Shown one piece after another: positions 55,262 to 63,354 of a DNA stretch of 63,354 nucleotides (its first letter is position 1; the number at the start of each line of letters is the position of its first letter). The notes beneath the pieces were generated by a model. The model saw nothing but the letters and a program-made list of their open reading frames with translations, made no database searches and had not been told where the DNA came from. The stretch spans positions 1 to 63,354 of the forward strand of contig NZ_PJIZ01000036.1 in assembly GCF_021596505.1 (NCBI RefSeq), read 5' to 3'. The translations under genes and the position numbers were made by a program. Source of the DNA: Nostoc sp. CMAA1605 (GTDB lineage Bacteria; Cyanobacteriota; Cyanobacteriia; Cyanobacteriales; Nostocaceae).

Positions 55262-56203
55262 TTAGTCGTATTTTTCTTTAAAACGGTTAGCAACCCAATA
55301 ACTGACAATATTTAAAGCTAGGGTAATTAAAAACAATAGCGCGCCTACAGCATATAATGTTTTGAAATTTAAACTTCCCCGTGGACTATCTCCGCCAGAA
55401 ATTTGCGCCATGTAAGCTGTCATGGTTTCTACCGACTCTGCAAAGTTAATAGTCAGTCTTGGCTGTTGTCCCGCCGCAATCACAACAGTCATTGTCTCAC
55501 CGACTGCGCGAGAAATTCCGAGAATGATGGAAGCAATGATTCCAGAAAGTGCGGCTGGAAGCACAACTTTAAAAATAGCTTCTAGTTTGGTAATACCTAA
55601 AGCATAAGCACCTTCTCGCAAAGAAATTGGCACAGCTTTAATCGCATCTAAGCTAATAGAACCGACAGTAGGAGTAATCATCACTCCCATCATTAAGCCT
55701 GCACTTAAGGCGTTAAATAGTTCTAGTGGAATGACATTTCTGAGTAAGGGTGTGATGAATAAAAGGGCAAAATAACCATAAACTACTGTTGGTATTCCTG
55801 CTAAAAGTTCTACGGCTGGACGCAAAATTGCAGCGACCTTTGGTTGAGCATATTCGCTTAAATAAATAGCTGAAGATAAACCCAAAGGAATCGCCACCGC
55901 CATTGCGATCGCTGTCGTTAAAAATGTACCGTTAATTAACGGCCAAACCCCAAAATGTCTATCAGCAAATAATGGTGTCCACTTAGTATCTAGGAAAAAT
56001 TGCGCTAAAGAAACTTCTTGGAAAAATCCCCATGTCTCTTGAAAGATAATTACGACAATCCCTGTAGTAGTTAGGACAGAGACTAAAGCACAAGCAAACA
56101 AAATTGCTGCTACAATTTTCTCTGAGATATCTTCTGAAGCATTTTTCTCTAAAGAACGTCTCAATCGTTGGTAGGAATCATCTGGAAGATTTGTATTTTG
56201 CAT
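55262..56203 (-). CDS. pstC: Phosphate ABC transporter permease
   Basis: About 313 residues from ATG 56203 (a TTG at 56209 would add two). PstC hallmarks: SSAIYLSEYAQPKVAAILRP, ELLAGIPTVVYGYFALLF, GMMITP-like GVMITPTVGSISLDAIKAVP and AVGETMTVVIAAGQQP. Pairs with PstA. Confidence 0.95.
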   Translation of the reverse strand: MQNTNLPDDSYQRLRRSLEKNASEDISEKIVAAILFACALVSVLTTTGIVVIIFQETWGFFQEVSLAQFFLDTKWTPLFADRHFGVWPLINGTFLTTAIAMAVAIPLGLSSAIYLSEYAQPKVAAILRPAVELLAGIPTVVYGYFALLFITPLLRNVIPLELFNALSAGLMMGVMITPTVGSISLDAIKAVPISLREGAYALGITKLEAIFKVVLPAALSGIIASIILGISRAVGETMTVVIAAGQQPRLTINFAESVETMTAYMAQISGGDSPRGSLNFKTLYAVGALLFLITLALNIVSYWVANRFKEKYD

Positions 56204-56230
56204 AAACAATCTCAGTTATCAAGATTTTAG

Positions 56231-57232
56231 TTAAATAAAATTAGTAATTGGTTGACCTGGTTTCGCTTTTTTAAATTTTGTCCCAGTTTCACCACTAGCA
56301 AATTTCTGTTTGACTTTGATGTAAGCCTCATCAGGTAAAGCTACATAACCAACGCTATCTACCCATTTCCAAGAATTTTCTAGATAAAATTCGACAAATT
56401 CTTTCACTGCTGGCTTAGTATCTAAGGATTTTTTACTGACGTAGATGAATAAAGGACGAGATAAAGGTGTGTAGATATTTTTAATCACATTATCCACAGG
56501 AATAGGTTTTTCACATTTTCCATTAGGACTTTCTACCGCTACTAAATTCAGCTTATCTTGGTTTTGAATGTAGTAAGATATGCCTACATAACCTAGAGCG
56601 GTCGCATCACCTGCTACCCCTTGTACAAGTAGGTTTTGATTATGACTAGGGGTGTAATCTGTCCTGCCATTCTTAGCTTTACCAGTTACAGCTTGAGTGA
56701 GATAATCAAATGTTCCGGTGTCGGAAGCTGGAGCATATAGCTTGAGTTTTTCATTAGGAAACTTGGGATTAACTTGATTCCAAGTCAAAATTTTTCCGTC
56801 TGATTTAGCACTCCAAATTTTGTCTAATTCCTTAATTGTGAGACATTTAGCAAAGTTGTTTTGACGGTTAGCAATCACAGCAATACCATCTAATCCGATA
56901 GGTAATTCAATAAAGTCAATCTTCTTACTTTGACATTTTTTAATTTCTTCATCTCTAATAGTACGAGAAGCCCCAACTATATCAATATCACCATTACAAA
57001 ACTTACTGATACCACCACCAGTCCCACTAGAAGCAACACTCACTTGTGCATCAGGTTTAACTTTACTGTACTCTTCTGCAACTGCTAAGGAAATGGGAAA
57101 ACCTACGGCTGCACCATCAATACTAACTTGATTTTGTAATTCTTTTCCACTGTTACAACCTGTGATGCTGCTAATAATGAGCATTAAAGTTGCAGGATAA
57201 ATACTATTCTTCAAGAGGCGATAAAAGCTCAT
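56231..57232 (-). CDS. pstS: Phosphate-binding lipoprotein PstS
   Basis: About 333 residues from ATG 57232 (a TTG at 57244 would add four). A lipoprotein signal ends at SSITGC. Phosphate-binding segments are VASSGTGGGISKFCNGDIDI, ASDTGTFDYLT and ALGYVGISYY. The length and the Cys pairs (KFCNGD, KKCQSK, AKCLT) fit the cyanobacterial PstS/SphX group. I looked upstream for tandem CTTAACCT-type Pho boxes and did not see a convincing set. Confidence 0.93.
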   Translation of the reverse strand: MSFYRLLKNSIYPATLMLIISSITGCNSGKELQNQVSIDGAAVGFPISLAVAEEYSKVKPDAQVSVASSGTGGGISKFCNGDIDIVGASRTIRDEEIKKCQSKKIDFIELPIGLDGIAVIANRQNNFAKCLTIKELDKIWSAKSDGKILTWNQVNPKFPNEKLKLYAPASDTGTFDYLTQAVTGKAKNGRTDYTPSHNQNLLVQGVAGDATALGYVGISYYIQNQDKLNLVAVESPNGKCEKPIPVDNVIKNIYTPLSRPLFIYVSKKSLDTKPAVKEFVEFYLENSWKWVDSVGYVALPDEAYIKVKQKFASGETGTKFKKAKPGQPITNFI

Positions 57233-57357
57233 ATAGGAATCCAACTTGATTATTGAAATTGCTGGTGCAGTTAGGAAACAGAAGCATAACTAGATTCACA
57301 GAAATCAAATATGATTCTGATACAATCTCTCATGATTGCCAATTAACTGGAAATTAA

Positions 57358-58515
57358 TTATGACTTTTTGGCAGCCTGTACCTGATCGAAAACCCCCCCG
57401 TTAGCAAAAAACTTCTGCTGAATTAGTTCCCAACCTCCTAAATCTTGAGATGTAAATAGAGTATTAACCGGAGGAAATTGAGATACTACTTCTTGAGTTA
57501 CAGTTGGGTTGACGGGACGATACTGCAACTTAGCAAACTCCCGTTGTGCTTCTGTGGAATACAAGAAATCAACAAATGCTTCTGCAACTTTTCTGGTTCT
57601 ATGTTGATCAACATTTTTATCAACTATAGCAACAGGATTGTCAATAGAAATATTGACAGACGGTACTATGTAAGGCAGTTTTGAGCCGCTTTTTTCTGCC
57701 AAGACTATTTCATTTTCATAGTTTATTAAAACATCACCTTGATTTTGTTGAAAAAATAAATCACTAGCTTCACGAGCGTCTTTTGTGAGAATTGGAGTGT
57801 TTTTATAGACTTTCGTGACGTAATCTAATGCTGTCGTTTCATCGCCACCTGTGAGAGTCACTGATCCCCACAAAGCTAAAAATTCCCAGATAGCAATACC
57901 AGAAGTTTTGGGGTTAGCTGCAATTAATGTTACGTCATTCTTTGCTAAGTCCGCCCAATTTTTAATCCCTTTGGGGTTGCCTTCACGAGTTACAATCGCC
58001 GCTACAGATTTACTCACAATACCATTTCTCGGCGATCTGTTTTCCCAACCCGATTTAATTAAGCCTGCTTGTTGAATTTTATTGACATCTAAAGGCAAAG
58101 CTAAGTGTACGATATCTGCTGCTTGTTTACCTGCAATCACATCAGCAGTTTGTGTCCCAGAACCCCCATAACTCTGCTCAAAAATGACATTTTGATTGTG
58201 TTCTTGCTTCCACTTGTCCACAAATTTAGGAATAATTTGATCATGAGCAGCTTTTGTCACAGAGAAAGAAACGAGTCTCAGCTTAATATCAGCAGGCTGA
58301 CTAAAAGCTTGATTTCCAGAACAGGATGCGATCGCTACACTGAAAATAGCTCCAACTACAACAAGTCCGATAAAGCTATGGAGCCTGCTAACCTTTAACC
58401 ACCTAACTATATGTTGGGAAGATATCTGCAAAATCTGCAAAACTCGCACAACATAAATCTGCGTTTTCACAATTAAGTCATGGCTTAATTGCGCTCGATG
58501 CTGCGACTTGCTCAT
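57358..58515 (-). CDS. sbpA: Sulfate/thiosulfate ABC transporter substrate-binding lipoprotein
   Basis: 385 residues, with the sulfate-binding family segments SFSVTKAAHDQIIPKFVDKW, FEQSYGGSGTQTADVIAG, ADIVHLALPLDV, ANPKTSGIAIWEFLALWG and VLINYENEIVLAEKSG. There is an unusually long N-terminal part (~65 residues) before the hydrophobic stretch and lipobox IASCSG. The ATG at 58515 is nevertheless supported by AAAAGGAG eight bases upstream. No sulfate permease or ATPase gene is next to it; instead, pstSCAB follows on the same strand after about 125 bases. A perfect inverted repeat overlaps its leader. Confidence 0.9.
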   Translation of the reverse strand: MSKSQHRAQLSHDLIVKTQIYVVRVLQILQISSQHIVRWLKVSRLHSFIGLVVVGAIFSVAIASCSGNQAFSQPADIKLRLVSFSVTKAAHDQIIPKFVDKWKQEHNQNVIFEQSYGGSGTQTADVIAGKQAADIVHLALPLDVNKIQQAGLIKSGWENRSPRNGIVSKSVAAIVTREGNPKGIKNWADLAKNDVTLIAANPKTSGIAIWEFLALWGSVTLTGGDETTALDYVTKVYKNTPILTKDAREASDLFFQQNQGDVLINYENEIVLAEKSGSKLPYIVPSVNISIDNPVAIVDKNVDQHRTRKVAEAFVDFLYSTEAQREFAKLQYRPVNPTVTQEVVSQFPPVNTLFTSQDLGGWELIQQKFFANGGVFDQVQAAKKS

Positions 58516-58533
58516 CCGTATTACTCCTTTTTT

Positions 58534-58557
58534 ACGGTATCTTGAGCGGGATACCGT
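58534..58557 (-). promoter_or_regulatory. Perfect inverted repeat in the sbpA leader
   Basis: ACGGTATC (58534-58541) and GATACCGT (58550-58557) form a perfect 8-bp inverted repeat, four bases from the AAGGAG ribosome site of sbpA. It could be an operator for a sulfur- or nutrient-responsive repressor, or a leader hairpin affecting translation. The regulator is unknown. Confidence 0.5.
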
Positions 58558-58644
58558 TATTTAAAAGAATTATAGGTATCATAGAGTGAAAGTTCAATCA
58601 AGCTTTATTTTTTGTTACTGAGTCAGTAAATTCTCATCCTATTG

Positions 58645-58670
58645 AAAAACCCCTCCTGAACAGGAAGGGT
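58645..58670 (-). terminator. Intrinsic terminator downstream of the LamG gene
   Basis: On the minus strand ACCCTTCCTG (58670-58661), loop TT, CAGGAGGGGT (58658-58649), then TTTT. The 10-bp stem with one wobble and a T-tract fit an intrinsic terminator, about 130 bases after the LamG stop and before the sbpA promoter region. Confidence 0.7.
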
Positions 58671-58732
58671 CATGTATGATTTGGTATGGTTGGAAGTTAG
58701 CGATCGCTAATTATTTGGTGAATCTACTTTTC

Positions 58733-58758
58733 CTGTTCCTTGTTCCCTGTTCCCTATC
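58733..58758. repeat. TTCCCTG/TTCCTTG short tandem repeat
   Basis: Three to four TTCC(C/T)TG-type units in the gap between the sbpA leader and the LamG gene; same type as the array at 51083-51119. Confidence 0.7.
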
Positions 58759-58799
58759 TACGCCAATCATTTCAATAATCAAGTCACATTCCTATATGT

Positions 58800-61700
58800 T
58801 TAAATCACTTGATCAAGACCAAAATATAGTGCCATATATTGAATGATGGCTTCTTCATAACCTTGGAGTTCAGGAAGATAAATCGCGATCGCGTTCCGCA
58901 CCGCATCAGCAAAAGTAACATAATCCTGAGTTTTGGTTTGAACAAAGGGTTCAAGCTTCTTAATCAACTCCCAATTACTCTCAATATTGGCAGCCCTAAT
59001 TGCTTTTTCTAAGGGAGGCGCATTTTGGGCAGCTATCTCTGGTAGGATGCGACTGACAAAGGTGACACGGTGAAAGACTCGCCAACAGGAGGGCTTTTTA
59101 TCACCTTGATTGGCTTGGCGTAGTGCGATCGCATTAGGATCGCTACTTTGTTCCAACCAAATTGGATCGACGACTTTTCCGAAAAAGTCTTCAAAGTTTT
59201 CGGTTGTCGGTTCAAGATAGAACGTCATAAAGCGGTAAGCATCCACTTTCCCTGGTTGTTTTACTGGTTTGCCATTTTGGTTATAAACGCCTCCTTCGCG
59301 GATATTATAAAGTCCCTCATATTTAGCTTTCAGCACATCTGTAGTGGCATAGAGTTGGATATCTCGTTCCCCTTCGACTTCAACTTCCAGAGTGAAAGAT
59401 TTTTCCGTCTCTCGTCCCTTCGCCTTTGTGGTGGACAAATGACCACCAAACATGGCATCCAATTCAAAGCCCAAGGACAAAGACCCAATGCTGAGTGAAA
59501 TATCGAACGCACCGCCAGTCATACCTTCAAAAGAATAGAAACCTGTTGTCGTTTCTGTCGTAGCTTCCAGCACATCCGTAGACTCGGAGAAAAACCCGCC
59601 ATCCGCAGTCCAAACATAGGTATTTGCCAAATTCCGAGTTGTTCTGTTTTTATTGGGTAAATCGTTCAAAGAACCAGTTGCTTGATAACTTACATTTTGG
59701 AAGGTCGAATACTGATCGTAATAGGTCGCTAACTCTTGTCGTTCTCGTTCAATGCGTTTTTTTATACCGTATGCTTCAATGGGTTTAAAGTAACTCCACT
59801 GCCCATAGGTTGCGGCATTAGGATAGTGAGGATCAGGTTGAACACTACCATCTTCTTTTAAACCAACCTTTCCATCCAGAGTTCCCTGCTTAGTATAAGT
59901 GGGATTCATGGGGAAAGTAATAATATTCCAATCTTTAGGAATATCTGGATTAGGTAAAAATCGATAAGACACTAAGGCATTATTGTGGGCTAACCGCAGG
60001 GCAAACACATCCATGGTGTCCGATTGGACTAAGGCTAACCCGACATTGGCGGGAATATAACGACGACCGACATAGGAGTTAATTTCTGAGCCAATTTTCT
60101 CCCAATTTCCCCAAGCTTGCAAACGACTCACTTTAGTTGTGTTGTAGCCATAACTCACGTTAGCTTCACTGATTGTGCCTTGTCCAGAACTAAAGGCACT
60201 TTTTAAGCGCACGCCTCCTTCTATTTCTAAAATTTCTTCCTCAACACCCAAACCCACACTGACTTCTTTAGACAAACCCAGTGATGTTTCCATCGCAATG
60301 GACATATCAAAGCCACTCTCTTTAGAAGACGAGTAGATATATTTGACCGTATCAGATTCAACCAACTGAATCGCACTAGCGTTGTAGTGACTTAGTACCC
60401 CAGGGTCAAGTGCCATACTTGTTCCCGTAAGGTTTTCACTAGGTACAGGAGGCGCACCCTCAATATAGCCAATAATTTGGGGAGCAGCTTGAACTTGTCC
60501 AATCCATTCGGTAATTAAGTTACCGACTTTATAGCCTGTCAACAAGTGCCATTGGCCATTTTTGATATAGCCATAACAGCGTTTTTGGATACCGATTAAA
60601 TTACCTTCTATGTCGTACTGCAAATCGGAATACTCTTGTACCCCAGGACTGCTATGAATCGTATCGTGAAACTGAGTTTTCACCCCTGCTAGAGCAGAAC
60701 GAATAATGGCTGTGTCTTCACTAATGGGAGCCGTGGACAAAACAGATGTTGGTTTAGCATCCTTTAAACCCAAAGTTAAATGATTACCAATTAGAGATTG
60801 ATCTAAAAGGTCAGTCTGACTTTCTAAATCAAAAGTGTAATTGGCAATCAGGTCTTGTTTTTCTCCTTTAATGCGACTAAACAAATTGTCTTGAATTTGT
60901 TCTTGGGTGCGGGCGACTTTCCAAATCCGAACTTCTTCCATAATTCCGGCAAAAGGTTCTAAACAATCACTAATGTTCACAGCATGATTGACCGGAATTC
61001 CATACTGTTCGCCCAGCCATTTTTCTACCTTTTGTCGTTCGGTTTCAGAGAGGACGCGATCCCAAATCAGAACGGCGGCAATATCGGCATCACTTGCTTC
61101 AACGTTTAACCCACCTTTACACAAGCCTAACTTACCAGGAGCAGCACTGCCCCCAGTGTTTCCTTTGAGGACTCCATCCACATACCAGTTAGGGCTAGTC
61201 CCTTCGAGGGTAGCGGTACTGATGGTAAAGGTGTTGAGGGTTGCATCATAACTATTGATCCAACCTTCCATATAACAGCCATTCTTACCGTTCCATTTCC
61301 CTAACAACCAGTTATTATCACGGCTTTGGAGGGTGCGGCCTTTGGCACTGCCATAGTAGCGGTCTACAATAATGACGGTGAAAGGCTTTTGCAGATTCAG
61401 GGAGTCGGGGAAAGTCATACCACAACTGCTGTTAAAGCGCATGACTTTGAAGTTCTTGCCGTTGTTGTCGCTCACGGAATAAACGGTAGGCATCACGCTG
61501 TTAGAGGCTTTGCTGGCGTGGTTGCCGCAACTGGATAAATCATCCCAGCGATCGCCTCCCTTGTAACTCTCTCCGGTAAGACACACCAGTAAGCCATTGT
61601 TTGGGACAAAATTACCGATATTTTGAATAATTCCCCCTAAGGTGAATTGTTGTCCGCCCCAGCTGCTTTGAGGTGTGAAAGTTTCTACAGGTACAGGAAT

Positions 61701-63354
61701 GCCATTTTGGTAAAGAATTAAACTAGAGCCTTGAGGATCGGGATTTTTCACCCATTGGGCTGCAATAATCACCGCATGACTTTCTCCTTTCGAGTCGGAG
61801 GCAATATTACCTTCATTCTCTTCTAAACGCCACCAAGCCACTAGCCCTTTTTCTTGACCATTAATCTTGATTCCCAAATTGGCTATATCTACTACACTAT
61901 TCCAAAGGCGAATTTCACTAATTACTCCTTGCAAGTAATTCGGTTGTGCGCTTTGATAGGTTTTCCCGATTTCCAATTTTTGTGAATTACGGTCTAAGTC
62001 CGCGCCTTTATAAATTTCATAACCTGCGGCTTTTTGGTTGACATAAAAGCGAATATCAGCCCACTGATTGACGATGACATTGGGAAGATCAGCAGTTCCT
62101 TGATTCTTGACTTCTGTTTGATGTTGGCGGGTAACTGCAATTTTGTAAAACTGACCCGTTCGTAGCACTTCAGTGGATTTATAGATATAGCTTTTTCCCT
62201 GTTTGTCTTCAAAGGCAAAGGCAATTTTGCCATCGGTGTCAATATAAAGGGAATAAGGCACATTCTGATCAGTTCCATCTTCCAGTTTTCCTTTAGTCAA
62301 CAACCCTTGACGTTGACTCAATGTATTCACTTGCAAAAAGATTTCTAGTGTCAAGTCTCGGTCTAAATCTAAAGTGGGATTGTGGTCACATTCTAAAAAG
62401 CCATTGCCCTGAAATTGCAAGGCGTAAGATTGGTTATATACGGCGGATAAATGATGCCACTGCGCCATAGGAACAGCTGCTTTGGATTTTTGGAACAGGT
62501 TGCCAACGCCTGCAAAGCTGTAAATTTGGCTTTCTTGAATTACGGAAGCCACCAGGGAAGGTTGCCCATATATCTTGCCGTTATATCCATTCGGAGAATA
62601 ATCTTTGGCAATGCCGCCTGTAAATTGCCAATAGGCCACTAAACCTGCTTCATTACCTGTGAGTCGCCGACTCATGTCGCGTTGAATCTCTGCTTCAGAG
62701 CGTACTTTATTCCAAATCTGAATTTCATCGAGGCTACCGTTATAGTACAAACTTCCCGAATTCGCTGACCCTAAACAGACTTTGGTCGCTCTTGTGAGAG
62801 TGCGGGTTTTTCCCGTTCCACTGTGCCATAACTTCCCGTTGAGGTAAATTTTCATCTCCCCGGTGACAGCGTTTTTGGTAAATGCCCAATGAGACCAACT
62901 CCCTTTGAACTCAGAAGCTTGGGCTGTTTTTTCGATTCGGTCGAAATTACCTCCACTGCCGCCACAGTCAAAGGTGATCATGCTATTACTCCAAGGGAGG
63001 TGAATTGTGAGCAGCCTTCCGTTATTCGCATCTAGTGCTTCCAGGACAAAGTGTGTATTGGGCAGTTTGGGCTCCACCGAATGCCCAGAAGCTGATGGTA
63101 ATTTCGTTCCCTGTGGGAAAACAGGCGGGTGGAAGTTCGATGCGGTCATCTACGCCATCAAATTCAAAGGCTGAGAGGCCATTAATCTTTTTGGACTGAA
63201 TTCCTAATGTGTATTGAGATTGTGCAGAATTGTGATAAATTACACGACTATTTTCCGCTAATTGTGCGGGACGAACCCATGTTTCTAAGGTTAAATCTCC
63301 TTTAGCATCGAGTTGAGAGAGTTTATTGGGGTCTCCAAGTCCTACATAGTCATC
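58800..63354 (-). CDS. Giant LamG-domain protein, frameshifted and partial at the right edge
   Basis: The gene enters from the right edge in one frame (VGLGDPNKLSQLDAKGDLTL; then FEFDGVDDRIELPP, EITISFWAFGG) and changes frame at the TTT run 63066-63068, where one extra base restores LPNTHFVLEALDANNG. The apparent Met at 63149 is therefore not a real start. In the 1449-residue frame at least three LamG/concanavalin-like domains follow (~1-200, ~235-480, ~515-720; e.g. GSLDEIQIWNKVRSEAEIQ, GVISEIRLWNSVVD, GIMEEVRIWKVARTQEQIQ). A long C-terminal region (~830-1449) of unknown family includes YIEGAPPVPSENLTGTS and alternating beta-strand-like segments. No signal peptide can be judged. A secreted adhesin- or toxin-like role is only a guess. 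Confidence 0.85.

Noticed and set aside
57233..57357. Pho box upstream of pstS
   Set aside because: No convincing set of tandem CTTAACCT-like 8-mers with 3-base spacing could be read on the minus strand.

Overview
The window looks like the chromosome of a filamentous, Nostoc/Anabaena-type cyanobacterium. The signs are abundant GCGATCGC (HIP1) palindromes, short tandem repeats in many gaps, a dispersed CGCAGAGG repeat, CYP110-like P450s, a pstSCAB locus and anaerobic-type cobalamin genes. I identified no rRNA, tRNA or CRISPR. All names come from reading motifs; no database search was run.

Region 1 (1-34968, all + strand) is most of a hybrid NRPS/PKS gene cluster that runs off the left edge. 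Reading order: Cy-A(Cys-like code)-MT-PCP; C-A-PCP-E; a free-standing C domain whose catalytic His is Met; a JmjC/cupin oxygenase; an EctB-type diaminobutyrate (Dab) aminotransferase; (C-terminal half of a C domain)-A(Dab-like code)-PCP-C-A(beta-Ala-like code)-PCP; a PanP-type aspartate decarboxylase; a SAM methyltransferase; KS-AT-ACP; C-A(beta-Ala-like code)-PCP-TE interrupted by two frameshifts; two tandem P450s; a MATE exporter; an SDR without its catalytic Tyr; and an O-methyltransferase. Two non-protein building blocks predicted from the adenylation pockets, Dab and beta-alanine, are also the predicted products of the two PLP enzymes encoded beside those modules. The inferred backbone is [upstream]-Cys/thiazoline-D-X-Dab-betaAla-malonate-betaAla. 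I do not recognise a described product with this order.

Region 2 (35031-45127) holds an XRE regulator with a periplasmic-binding-protein-like domain, an aspartate aminotransferase with a clear terminator, a small exported protein, a class I aldolase, two signalling kinases in tandem and an ADP-ribosylglycohydrolase.

Region 3 (45154-53147) has a Panacea-domain/RelE-like toxin-antitoxin pair. Next come cobalamin genes: cobI and a cobG-cobH fusion behind a cobalamin riboswitch on the minus strand, and a cobL-type fusion on the plus strand. Small conserved proteins and a NIL-ferredoxin follow. CobG carries two translated repeat elements.

Region 4 (53476-63354, minus strand) is pstB, pstA, pstC, pstS, a sulfate-binding-type lipoprotein gene, and a very large LamG-domain protein that is frameshifted near its visible 5' end and continues past the right edge.
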